From Paraspadella gotoi (taxonomy: Eukaryota; Chaetognatha): a DNA stretch of 64,000 bases. Each line of letters opens with the position of its first letter. The stretch's first letter is position 1. The translations under genes were made by a program, and so were the position numbers. The notes under the pieces are model-generated. The model was not told the origin of the DNA. It did not search any database and was given only the letters and a program-made list of their open reading frames with translations. The DNA is taken from assembly GCA_051294375.1 (NCBI GenBank), contig CM119267.1, forward strand, positions 15,726,105 to 15,790,104, read 5' to 3'. Shown here one piece after another: positions 12,987 to 23,886 of this stretch.

Positions 12987-14008
12987 TCAACGACAATTCA
13001 ATTTATTTTCGATGAATGTGAGAAAGGCATTCTGGTTAATCACATCCTTGTGTTCGTATGCACCGAGTCCGTTGGGCCAAACGACAGAGAAGGAGCCCGA
13101 CTTCAAACAAGTTTTAAAAGAAGCAATCGACTCCGAGGGGCGCTTGTACGTGGATTCACCATTAACTACGTTGAACCTTCGAGAAAAAAATAAAACAGAA
13201 CTTGGATTATGACGTAAGGCGATATAACCAATTAACCATATACATTTTATATATTGATCGTTCAACGAAAGTCTCACACACTCACCAGTAATCAGATTTG
13301 TTGGTTTTCGAAAAAGCAGATATCCAAGGCTCTTGAGATGTTCGAATAAGAAGCAGACTAGTCGGCAATAAAGATCGATATTGACTAAACGGAACTTCCA
13401 CGGGAAACTGATAACACCACCTAGGCGTGCCACCACATCCTTTGACGAAAAATTAATAGTAGACGTTGACTATGATTTTATTATTGTAGTGATAGCGGTA
13501 GCCGACCAAATTTAAATTTTAATGGGAACAGCATTAAAATGTTTTTTTGCAAAAATGTTCCGAACCATGAGTAATTCGTTATTAAAATTATTATATATCT
13601 ATATAATGAAAAAATACTTTTAGGAATTATTAATTTTTTTGATGGATTCTAATAGAGCAATAAAGTTAAACAAGAAATTAATTACACTTTTAAAATTATA
13701 AAAAAATGAAAACTATAAAATCATCAAAGAGAGTGATTTTTTACAGTTTTTCAATTTTTGACCTATTATCAAAAAATAATTAAAAAAGAATTATACTTTG
13801 TGTAGATAACTTTTATAAGCTATCTAATTGTTTTAAAATAAAAATTAAAAAATTTTTGCTTTCCTATCTATAAATAAATATTAAAAAATTAATTACTAGT
13901 CTATATAGCCATAAAAGATTTTGGTCCTTTGAAAGTATACTTAAAATGTATGAAGTTTCATTTGGAAGGTTCCCAAATCAAACTTCTGATCAGCCCCATT
14001 GACAAAGT
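11668..14008. repeat. Inverted repeat with ~440-bp arms enclosing the last two CMTR1 exons
   Basis: Arm one (about 11,668-12,118) matches the reverse complement of arm two (about 13,558-14,008) over almost its whole length. Shared runs include ATTTATTTATAGATAGGAAA, AAGTTATCTACACAAAGTAT and AGAATCCATCAAAAAA, with small indels elsewhere. The 1.4-kb loop holds the last two CMTR1 exons; arm two lies in the intron before them. Weaker relatives occur at about 50,220-50,560, inside a TA-flanked element, and at 63,280-63,490, so the arms are probably internal parts of that mobile family inserted twice in opposite directions. Confidence 0.85.
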
Positions 14009-15536
14009 TTGGCTCTAGTAGTGAGAATTAAATAAGCGCCGCTCACCCTTTACGACTTTTTCTGAAAAGTTTTCCTTCAGCACCGTTTTCAACTTTGTCA
14101 GATCGTAAACGGTTTTGGTCCTTATGGGTGTCAAGTCCTTGTTGGTATGTTTTGTCAAAGCGCGGGTCATGACGCGAGCTCGAGACATTCGCACGCGGTA
14201 ATCTTCTGCGCGCACATCGACGCCGCTAACGAAGAGCGCATCGATGACGTGAACTGTGGAGAATATTCGCTGACCTTTGCCTTCACCGACGCGTTCCTTA
14301 ACGATTTCTAACATAAATGTAAAATGATAAGAGAAATTTTATTTTCGAGCCAATTTATAAGTATTATACATTGAAATACAAATGAAAAATTTCGCAAGAC
14401 GTCACAACAAAAGAAAATTAATGAAAAAATCTTAAAAGCACAATGATATACATCGTTCAATATTAATTTAAAAAAAAAAGATTGATGCGATAACGAATGA
14501 TTGATGAGATAACAAACTTTTTATTGATACGATAACGAATTTTTGGTTGAAGTGATAATGAAAAAAAATTGATTGATGCGATTTATTGACTGAATGAAAC
14601 GAATTGAATGAAACGAATTGAATGAATCAAAATGAATTAAATGAAATGATATAAATTAAAAGAAATTAACTGTATGAATGAAATGAATTGAGAGAATGAA
14701 ATCAATCGAATGAAGAAAATAATAGAATTTAAATTAATTCAATTTAAATACAGAAGGTATGGCGACGTGAATAATTAGGATAAGGAGACAGGTTTAAACG
14801 GGATACATTTAATACAATGTATGTATGTACAAGGAGTTAAAATTAACAGTAATAAACGGTGAACGAGAAAGTATTTCGAGTTGTGTCTACCATCGTGAGC
14901 TTGTCCGCTTTTAAAGCCAAAAGTTGGCCCAAGTGTCCTCAGCGCAAGGTCAGTGGCTAAACAACCACCGGTTACCACGGTGGCCAGAGACATGACCCAC
15001 GTGACCTAAAGCGTCCTCCATAAAGGCTTCATATTATAAAATGTGGTACTGTGGCGAATCCTAAATTCGCCTCCCGTATAGCTTGGTGAAACTCAGCTCG
15101 TCCCATTGGCTTGGACAGCTAAGTACTCGTTCACCAACCGTGAGTTCCGGGTTCAATCTCCTCTAGGTCACGTTGGTTAAAGTGTGATGGTATCGGCATA
15201 AACACGCCAGTGACATGGGGTGGTCACTGCAGGTCCAAAGCCTTGAGCGCTCGCTGTCGGGAGATCACACATGTCCCTCCGTTGCCTATACATACCCCGT
15301 TTTTGTGACCAGAATCTGTTCCCACCAAACTACTCACGAGAATTTAATGAAATTACATTTAGAGTGTTAATGACTAAATAAATGGAACTACCGCGGCGAA
15401 TTTTGATATTCAACCCCTGACAAGAGATACAGGGCCCTGGGGGTGGACCCCTGGGTTGCCAAAAAATGCTAAATTTTTTTTTTTTTCCAAAATTTTTTAG
15501 TAGCATCAGGTGCATTGACGTTTTAAAAGGCTATTA

Positions 15537-15567
<31 letters not shown>

Positions 15568-18500
15568 TTATATCTAATATATTTATATATTATTTATAAT
15601 TTATTTAATAAAAAATTATTATCCCTTGCAAGCGATTTACATGTATAGGCGCAGCCATTGGTTTGGTATGGTATGATCTGTTATGATCAGTTAAGACAAA
15701 AATTGAAAAAAATTATCGCGATTTATCATCTGATTAGCTAAAACTTGTGATAATAAAAAAACAAAATGCGTGTATCAGTATAAAACATAACAATTTAAAA
15801 GATCTCAATGATGAAAAATCATATCTAAAAATTTTAACTTTTTATTTACTAGCCAGGGGTACACCATTTATCTTTTGTCAAGGGTTGAATATCAAAATTC
15901 GCCTCCATAATTCCATTTATATCGTCATTCGGACTATATGTAAAATTTTATAACATTCGATCGGGGAGTTTGTTGGGAACAGATTCTAAAAAATTATGAA
16001 GAATCAATCATAATTCGTATTAATTTTTATATAAAAATAAATATAATTGTTTTATAAATAAAAACAAATGCGTGTATCAGAATGAAACATGACAATTTAA
16101 AAAACCTTAATGATGATAAGTCATATGTAAGCATTTTATCTTCCTATGATTACACACTTTTTATAAGAATAAATTATAATTTGTAGTAGTTTTTAAATAA
16201 AAAATGTGACGACGACGACGTCACAAAGAAGCAATAGTAAACGATTATCTCGCCCAAGACGGGCTAAAGCCTAAGTCTGGCGAGATAAAAATCGATACTA
16301 GCTTTTAAGATTTATCATTTTTACCAGCTAACAAGAGGGTCTTTTGCGGCAATTCCAACTTAAAGCTCGGTTTGCTCCACTTAGGGTTCATTCCGTTCAT
16401 GGAATGCCCGTTCCAAACCCTGACGTCGTTTCGGCCGAGACCGAGTAAAAATACTCTATCCGCCTCGTTTTCGCGACCGGCTACGATGAAGGAGTAATCG
16501 CGAACGTGGCACAACCGAGTTTCCCACATAGCAGAGTCCAGATTAGGAGCCTAAAACGAAACGGAGGTTCTCGCAATTTAATGATAAAACTAACTATAAG
16601 GCTATTTTTATTTTCAACCTTCATCATTAAATAGTCGAATGATTCCGCGGCTCCATCATGCGACATTAATTTGGTGAAGAGATCGTATGCATCATGTCGC
16701 TCAGGTCGCTGGCGGATTTGGCTGGGAATTCGCCAAATAGCAAGGCACTCTCCACGAATATCTTTCTGTCTCGCATCGATAAGGTTGGGGTTTTGAGCAA
16801 AAGCTCTGAAAAATTATCCATTATTATGGATTAAAGTAGTCGGAAAAAACTAAGTTTTCTCACCAGAAATCAAACGCACCTGATCTTTTTGAGGTGCAAG
16901 ACCTGCAACAGTCCTAATTCGTCGTTGGACTCCCGAATATAATTGAAAAAAGCTTCATCGCCTCGAATTATTTTAGCGGGAACCACCTCAACAACATCTT
17001 TGGTGCTCGAGTCACTCATGAGCGGCCCCAACTCCTTGTTGACGTGAAATAAATATTCGTAAACGTCCTCTGTCTCCGCCCGCTTCCCTTTGCAAACGAT
17101 ATACCGCTCCGAGTTAGCCGGACGCGAGGTGACTGGCTTATGGATAGTAACATTGTCAAAGGAACGCCACATCAAGTAGACGAGGCCAACGCTGAAAAAG
17201 AAAATTTCACGTATATTAGTCACTGAAATTCTAAGTTACAATATGTATTTTGTGGGACAGTATAATTCCTTAATACCAGAATATTTAATAATAGAATTAC
17301 ATGAATTACTGAACACAAACCTAAAAGAAGTGAACAAGTCAAAAAGCTTGCAGACGAAAGCGCCCCCCGTCCGGACAATACCCATAGCAGCAATGAACTG
17401 ACACAGGTAAAGCTGTTTCGAGAGAATCTCCTGAATGTTTTCGTTTCCTTCCACCGAAAATCCACCGTCCGCCATCATGAAATGGACGCCTTTAAAAGAA
17501 GAATAAGAACTGAGCCACAGTCGGGGATCTACGTAATCGATAGAATTCCGAAACAGTCCGACATAAGACGTCGAATCGATACCTTCTCCTCCCGTTCCAT
17601 CCATAACGACTTTTCTGAGCGCCTCGAGATTCTCGGGTCTGGTGAGGTCGCCATCGCCGTCGAGGTCGTTAGTACCGGGTCGCGGGACGCCATAGTAAGT
17701 CTCGAAAAATTCGACCGGCGCCGCGTAAAAGTCGTGAAGCTTGAAATCGCAGGGACCTTTGAGAGTGAAGCCGAAACCTTTAACGGCTCCCGAGTTGCAA
17801 TGGAATCGCCGCCACAGCACGTACTTTGATAGAAAAAAAAAATTCAAAAGTATTTCAAGGTTTCAACCGACTAATTCTACTTTAAGATAAGTACCTCACT
17901 AAATCCTCCTGGACCGGCGGCGACATCCGCAAAATACAACACGTCACCGGAACTCAAAAGCTGAGTCCCGTCCTCCTTTTTGGGATTCGTGAAGAGAAAA
18001 TCGAAGACACTGTCCATGTTGGCCATTTTCATCGCCGCACGATTCTAGCGGGACAATTTTCTCATTGATTTTAGATTGATTCTATTACCAAGCCATCCCA
18101 AAACGCGATGGCTTTAATGCAATTTATTTGCTCTCGAATCCGTTTCTATTCGGCTAAATTTAACTCAGTAACTAACCTGGAAGAATACAGACTGAATAGT
18201 TTCGAAGGGGTTAGATTTAGTCCTGGCCGTCCTCATCTCTTTGTTTTCTAAATTGTCGAAAACGCTTTTGCAGCTGAGAACGTCTGCGAGAACCTTTTCG
18301 TCAACGAAGTCCGTCTCGTCACCGATGGTTCTTTTCTTAGGTCCGATTTTAAGCCACTCATGCATAGTGTCGAGGCTGAGAAAAAGGAAAAAGATATGGT
18401 AAACGTAACTGAGGATAAAACAAATTAAATTAAATTAGTCATAAAAATTGATTAAACATAAGTATTAAGTAATTTTATTTCTTTGTGTAATTTTTTCATG

Positions 18501-21500
18501 AAAATGTGAATATACTGCCAAGTAATATTAAATAGCTTTAGTTACAAGGAATATTTGTTCGAGGCACTTTCTACTGACGTGGGTATGCCCTTTGCGCAAT
18601 AAGAAATCCATTTGACATTTTCGGAAATAACTACATCTTCCTCCGTCCAAGTCTTCTCGAAATTCGTTTCGAATCCTGTCGGTTCAACGCCAAGGCCACG
18701 ACGACCCTAGTCCCAATTGAAGCCAAAAAAGACAAAAGTTTTATTTTTTTTCTGGTATTACTGGGAAAACAACTTAATCGTTGTGCTACTAAAAAAATCT
18801 AGCATCATACCTAATTACCTAGCGATCTTTCTAAAAATTACATATCTGATACTTGACTATTTTAAAAGACAAGAACTGTACTCTAATGTGTTGCGCCGCA
18901 GTGACCGTCTTATCACATAATAAACGTCTTATGGTTATTCAATTATCTGCAAAGTTTCAACATAAATCACCAAATATTATACAAAAGACGAAATTATACT
19001 TTAGCCGACCGGGGTTTTGGCGTCTTTTAAAAAACTACTTCAAAATATTTTTTAAAAAATTTAAAAAAATTATTATTTAATTACCTTAATCCTAAAAATA
19101 TTTTAAAAAATCTTAAAAGCATAAGGATCGTCGCAATCGCATGATAAAAATCTGGATTGACGACAAATTTTAATACTAAAAAAAATAAAATTTAAGAAAA
19201 AAATAATAATTTATAAACAGAAAGAAAAATTTTATTTTGCGATTGTCAATTAAAAAAAATAATAAAGTACTGAAGAAAATTAAAGTGACAGTTTCTGAAA
19301 AAAAATAAAAAAAATGAAAAGTTTTTTTTTGTCGTTGTCAATTGTCATTGTCAAATAAACTGATTATCAGACGCAGCCCCTGAGAAAATAAAACGAAATA
19401 AATACCCGATATTGCGATAGCAAAATGATAAAATGTACAAATGCGAGTTCAATCCTAATTCAATTTTTTTTATAATAAAAACGCAGAGAGAGAGAAAAAA
19501 AAAGAAAGAAATCAAAAGGCAGCAGATGCAGCAGGAGAAAAGAGAGAAAGAGAGAGAGCCCCTTTAGAGCCAGCTGCAGACTCGTTTTTTTTTCCCTATG
19601 AATCAGTGACTAGGGAAAAGAGAAAGGGAGAGAGATATATAATTAAAAGAGAAAAGAGAGAGAAAAAGAAATATAAAAAATAATAACTGTCCTGACTCAA
19701 TTTTAAGCACATCGATGAGAAGCTGTATATAAATTTTCAGGTTCATACACCCAAATTTAACTATAAAAAAGGCGATCTATAATTTGGAACGCCGACGACA
19801 ACAACGGCGACGCCACTTATGTGCAAAACCACAGTAAAATCGTCGCAAACGCAAAGCGATTGCGATGATAAAAATTATTACTTAATTACCTTAACCCTAA
19901 ACCCTCTTAACCCTAACTACCCATAACCATTACCCCTAAACCTTTGGGAGCTCAAATGATTTGAACAAAGACGACGACGACGACGACGGAAACGACGACG
20001 AATACAACGACGTATACAACGACGAAGACGACGATGAAGTCTTTGTACTTTGTGACCCGTAGTACCGTAGTGGTCAATAAGAATGACCTGTTTTACCTGA
20101 ACCTTAATGATCTTGTTATGGCTGACCTTTTTTCTCAGCCAATGTAAATACGAGTTGTTATTGTTATTATTTTTATCTTTTTGGCTTTTTACTCTGTTTT
20201 TGATAATATACGTTTTTTCTTCATCACGAAAAACACGCCTTGTGGCAGCAAGACTTAAAGCTGCCTAACTGCTGTCCGTCCTCAGCCTCGTCTCAATGGC
20301 TGAGCAGGCTAAATCATCTCATTCCATCCGTGCATCCCGGGTTCAATCCCTGGGTATCCCGGTTCTGGCTTAAATGTGACGGTGCCGGTATAAACATGCC
20401 AGTGACAGGAGGCGGTCACTGAGGGTCCGCAGCCCCTATGCCAGTTGGTGAGATACCCCGCGCCCCGGGTATCACAGGCTATCCTCCCGTTGCCATAAGT
20501 GGTGAGCCCGACTCTCGAACACGCAACCGCTGCGCACCGTGCGCCCACGCTTACGTCGCTTAGGGTATGCATATCACGCCTATGCCCTACTTCTCTGGTA
20601 ACGCTCCAGACTCGCTCGCTCGCTCGCCCGCTCGCTCTCACTATGGCAATGAGATCAAAACCTTCTCTCAGACATCTCCTCAGGATTGAGGCCCCTGTGG
20701 AGAAGTCTGGTGGGGGGATCCTGTGGCAGCAAGACTTAAAGCTGCCTCACTGCTGTCTGTCCTCAGCCTCGTCTCAATGGCTGAGCAGGCTAAATCATCT
20801 CATTCCATCCGTGCATCCCGGGTTCAATCCCTGGGTATCCCGGTTCTGGCTTAAATGTGACGGTGCCGGTATAAACATGCCAGTGACAGGAGGCGGTCAC
20901 TGAGGGTCCGCAGCCCCTACGCCAGTTGGTGAGATACCCGCGCCCCGGGTATCACAGGCTATCCTCCCGTTGCCATAGCCTCGAAATTTTCTCCAAATTC
21001 TCGTTTTGAGTCACCGCAAACCCCCCTAACTCCGATCGCTGAAAGTAAAATTAACCCAAAATACATGCACCAAAATCTTTTAATGATACCTTACTAGTCT
21101 GCCAAGTATAAGTTAAAAAAACTCAGAATTTATTGCGACAAAACTTATGAAATTCTAAGTCACGTGATCGCTTTTTAAGATCACCTAACTGCACAAGCAT
21201 GATATATATGCACGTTAAATGTGCCTAACTTTCCTACTAAATTTATGATGTATTACCCGTGTTATGAGCAATTTTAACTATGAGATAAATCGAAAAACAC
21301 ACTGAAACACCGACCGACCCAAGTTTCTCCGCGGTGCAATAGTTATAATATAATTGCATAATGCTTGCTACGTTACCCGACCCAATAGGAACCTTATGAG
21401 TTGATTCTTTGACGATCTCCGTTCGCCCTTGCTGGTACTTCCCGAGCCCTTTCCCTTCTTCATATCCCATTTTGGCCATCATTTTGGCTCCTTTTTCGGA

Positions 21501-21662
21501 AATAACTGGAGCAGCGGCGCCAAGAATGGTCGGCGCCAGTTCCATGACCGAGGCTGCTCCATCTCCGTCGATTGCCTTACGTTTTGAGGGTCCCGCTTCC
21601 AAAAGATCAGCGACATTTTTATCGTCCACGATAGGACGTTTTCGAGACTGATTCGCGTCCAT
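12987..21662 (-). CDS. CMTR1: Cap-specific mRNA (nucleoside-2'-O-)methyltransferase 1
   Basis: Methylates the ribose 2'-O of the first transcribed nucleotide (cap1) in the nucleus. Twelve exons: 21662-21393, 18706-18546, 18375-18177, 18044-17895, 17823-17583, 17489-17321, 17191-16880, 16805-16619, 16550-16325, 14307-14047, 13439-13286, 13176-12987, giving 839 residues (human 835). Order: basic N-terminus; G-patch ([19 protein letters not shown]) with donor AAG|GTTCCT; RFM fold with K216 ([11 protein letters not shown]), SAM loop [14 protein letters not shown]348 ([12 protein letters not shown]), K388 ([12 protein letters not shown]) and E425 ([13 protein letters not shown]); guanylyltransferase-like domain ([28 protein letters not shown]); WW-like end ([17 protein letters not shown]). 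Residue numbers assume the 93-bp intron 17582-17490 is removed; that intron is a multiple of three without stops and could be retained. Intron 1 (2.7 kb) and intron 9 (2.0 kb) are full of mobile elements. Confidence 0.95.
14390..16295. mobile_element. Nest: A-rich element M2 holding a TA-flanked element holding a tRNA-derived SINE
   Basis: Lies in CMTR1 intron 9. The outer element starts with the sequence shared at 24,152, 36,833 and 60,283 (GACGT...AAAGAAAATTAATGAAA), carries GATGCGATAACGAATG-type repeats at 14,480-14,600, and ends at 16,240-16,290 with a foldback of TCTCGCCCAAGAC and GTCTGGCGAGATA. Inside, about 15,018-15,990, is an element whose left arm (AGAATCTGTTCCCACCAAAC, about 15,313) and right arm (to about 15,985) are inverted. 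Between its left tip and the rest of that arm sits a SINE at about 15,048-15,295. Confidence 0.75.
15048..15295 (+). mobile_element. tRNA-derived SINE, family A
   Basis: The head resembles a tRNA with an internal RNA polymerase III promoter: an A-box-like TAGCTTGGTGAAA region and a B-box GGGTTCAATCTCC near 15,148. The body (ATCGGCATAAACACGCCAGT, then GGTGGTCACTGCAGGTCC) is shared with 25,700-25,950 on the other strand and more loosely with the pair at 20.2-21.0 kb. It is inserted in the arm of an older inverted-repeat element. Confidence 0.75.
19110..19885. mobile_element. A-rich element M1 with inverted ATCGTCGCAATCGC ends
   Basis: Lies in CMTR1 intron 1. The start (GGATCGTCGCAATCGC, near 19,126) and end (GCGATTGCGATGAT, near 19,857) are inverted copies. 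Between them are A-rich DNA, an AGAGAGAAAGAGAGAG tract and CCAGCTGCAGACTCG. Similar copies lie at 36,885-37,440 and, interrupted, at 49,690-51,515. No protein is encoded, so it looks like a non-autonomous DNA element. Confidence 0.65.
19888..19945 (+). repeat. Short degenerate telomere-like CCCTAA tract
   Basis: Reads TTAACCCTAAACCCTC then TTAACCCTAACTACCC and related decayed units, with an A-rich mobile element on one side and a GACGAC microsatellite (about 19,970-20,035) on the other. Several CCCTAA units match the animal telomere repeat TTAGGG on the opposite strand. It is too short and decayed to be a chromosome end. Confidence 0.6.
20236..20980 (+). mobile_element. Two near-identical tRN-derived SINE copies (family A) in direct orientation
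   Basis: Copies at about 20,236-20,500 and 20,716-20,980 are tRNA-derived and differ at only a few bases. Each has an A-box-like TGGCTGAGCAGGC, a B-box GGGTTCAATCCC and a body ending GGGTATCACAGGCTATCCTC then CCGTTGCCATA. The roughly 215-bp spacer has a CTCG microsatellite and no coding frame. The close identity points to a recent duplication or fresh insertions. They lie in CMTR1 intron 1, antisense to that gene. Confidence 0.8.
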
Positions 21663-22580
21663 CGCGAGATCAGTCAGTTGGCCACCAGAAGTAATTATAC
21701 TGAATTCTCAAAATTACATATGTATAAATTATTTCGTCAGAGAAAGAAGCGCATTTTTGAATTAATACTTCATAAATTATCGCTATTTAAAAAAATATAT
21801 TTTTGACTAACAGCCTTTTTCTTTACATTACTTGTTATTTGTATGAGAGTAATAAAAATTATTTTATTATAATGTAGAATTGTTTGTAGTTCTAGTATAT
21901 CAATACCTTCCTAGCGATTTTATGGCCATTTTGTCCCATTGATTTTTAACATAATTTAATTGTTTGTTTTTACCTCAGGCTTTAATTTTTATTTTGATAC
22001 TTTTTTCTTCTTTTGATGTCGTGAAAAATTTCCTAGATATTTCCTGTACTAAAGCTTTATAATTAAAAATTTAATAAACTCCATTTTTCTTTAATAGTCA
22101 CTATACGGAGAGGAGAAGACAAAAAAAGTGTTCTTTTTGAGCCGAGACTTAGTGAATGAACTGCAACTAAGTTGTATTTGTAAAACGATAATATTAGTTC
22201 AAAATATTTTTAAAACAATTATAATTTTGATTAATAAAATTTCATTTTATTTGCGAAAAGAATTACCTCAATTGTATTTTTCAATTTTTATCTCAAAAAC
22301 GTTTCTAATTAATAAGAATAATAAAATAAGAGTAAGAAGAAAACCAGATGTCTCTCAAAAACATCTTTGAAAAAAAATAGTAGTAGGAAACCACAGGAGG
22401 CTGTTATAATAATATAATTTTAGATATATTTAACATTACATTTATAAAAAAATGAACTTATATTTATTCAAAATTACACTTGCAAGACAATCCATTCAGA
22501 ATGAAATCGCGAAAATAGTGTCCCCAAAAATCACGAGAGCAAACAGTTTTACGCGAACGGTAAAGAGTTAAATTGATCGT
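21663..22580. other. AT-rich gap between CMTR1 and NDUFB7
   Basis: Holds the CMTR1 upstream region and the NDUFB7 3' flank. I see no coding frame, RNA gene or recognisable mobile element. Confidence 0.6.
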
Positions 22581-23243
22581 TCACCCAGATAAGGCGTCTC
22601 TTTTACGTTCGACTGCCAAATCTTTCTTCGATTCTTTCACTTTTTCTCGTTGCAAAAGACGGCGTTCTCGTTCATACTCTTTCATTCTGTGAATAAAAGA
22701 ATTAGAATAATTGGAATAAATATTTTCAGGATTATTAAATTTAATTATGTCTACAGATAGATTTGAATAATGGATATACTAAAAATAGAAAACAGCAAAC
22801 CACTGAAGGACCGATGGGAACACTCTAAAAAAAATTATTGAATATTTAAAAACGTACCGATTAACGAAATCCTCATATTGGCAGTGATGCCAATCATGTT
22901 TTTCATGTTTGCAAACGTCAATATATCTGGATATAATGCCGTTGTTATCCCTTGCGCACTTTTTAAAATTAATGAAATAATGTGCGCAGTAGTCTCTGTG
23001 TTCTAAAGGAACTTTGGCTTTAATCATTTCTTCTTCTGTAGCTATCATCACTCGCTCTTTTCTCGGGGTAGAAAAACCATAGTTGGGAGGATAGGTAGCG
23101 GGCTAAAAAAAAAAAAAAAAAAAAAAAAAAGTCGAAGAGTTTCCACAAGTTGTCATTAAAAAATATAATACCTCATTAATGTTAGGGTTGAATTCAGGGT
23201 CCGTAATCTCGCGGTAATTTCTGCTCCATGATCCAATTCCCAT
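22581..23243 (-). CDS. NDUFB7: NADH dehydrogenase (ubiquinone) 1 beta subcomplex subunit 7
   Basis: Accessory subunit (B18) of mitochondrial complex I, on the intermembrane-space side. Three exons (23243-23172, 23102-22858, 22686-22581) give 140 residues (human 137). The twin CX9C fold is visible as CAHYFINFKKC and CKHEKHDWHHC, followed by the family's YEDFVNR and charged tail KEYERERRLLQREK. The N-terminal MGIGSWSR keeps a myristoylation-like MG start. Intron 1 ends in an uninterrupted run of about 27 T before its AG. A minimal AATCG|GTACG donor is used for exon 2. Confidence 0.95.
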
Positions 23244-23886
23244 TTTTTTTTACATAAACAAAATCTGCGTAAATTACGAAGTTAAAAGCAAATAATATCA
23301 AAATATCGAACAATATAAAATAATATCCTGTTAAAGTCATAAAAGATCATCTTCATTCTTTAATCTTCATCCCAACTGACCTCAGGCTAAGAAAGAAAAT
23401 ATAGAAAAAGATCTTAATTAACGAAAATAGCGATTTCAACGTTCTTCCCCTGATATGGGTTTCATGGCCTGATATAAATTAATAAATGTCAATAGGTAAA
23501 TTAAAATCATATAAAGAGGCTAAAAAAGATTTACATAACTATGCATAGTTTTGAAACGGATATTGGAAGGTTTACTCGTAATATCGTCCAGGAAGATTAG
23601 TTTCCTTTCCAAGTCTGCATATTAGCGCATTTGAATTGTCAGTTATCTGTAATTAGAATAATCAACAATTTATTAATAAAACAACCAAGGCAAGTAAAAT
23701 ACGTATAAAATTCAATCCCTTTGGTTTAGGTACAAACTACTTAATAGGAAATAGTACTGGTAAAAATTAAGAATTAAAAAGGGGTAATCTGGCCCAACTC
23801 ACAAACGGGATCGGCAACCCATTGTCCCAGTTAATCCCGAATTCTATTATTAAATAGCTTATTCGAGTGGAATTCGTTAGATGCAG
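23244..23886. other. Gap between NDUFB7 and HPRT
   Basis: AT-rich, no convincing coding frame or repeat. It must contain the NDUFB7 promoter and the HPRT 3' end. Confidence 0.6.

Noticed and set aside
12987-13436. A 149-residue minus-strand frame covering two CMTR1 exons
   Set aside because: It reads through the intron 13,285-13,177 and uses the wrong frame upstream. Splicing with the alternative frame gives GGTPRW and [17 protein letters not shown], matching the CMTR1 family.
15048-15180. Possible functional tRNA genes at SINE heads (also 20.3, 25.8, 40.4, 54.4 and 55.8 kb)
   Set aside because: A- and B-box-like motifs are present but cloverleaf stems do not pair and each is followed by a conserved SINE body.
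19888-19945. A true chromosome end
   Set aside because: The repeat is under 60 bp, degenerate and inside an intron with unique genes on both sides.
20240-20903. Two frames with identical 40-residue ends
   Set aside because: They arise from duplicated SINE bodies, not from a gene; no homology or splice structure supports them.
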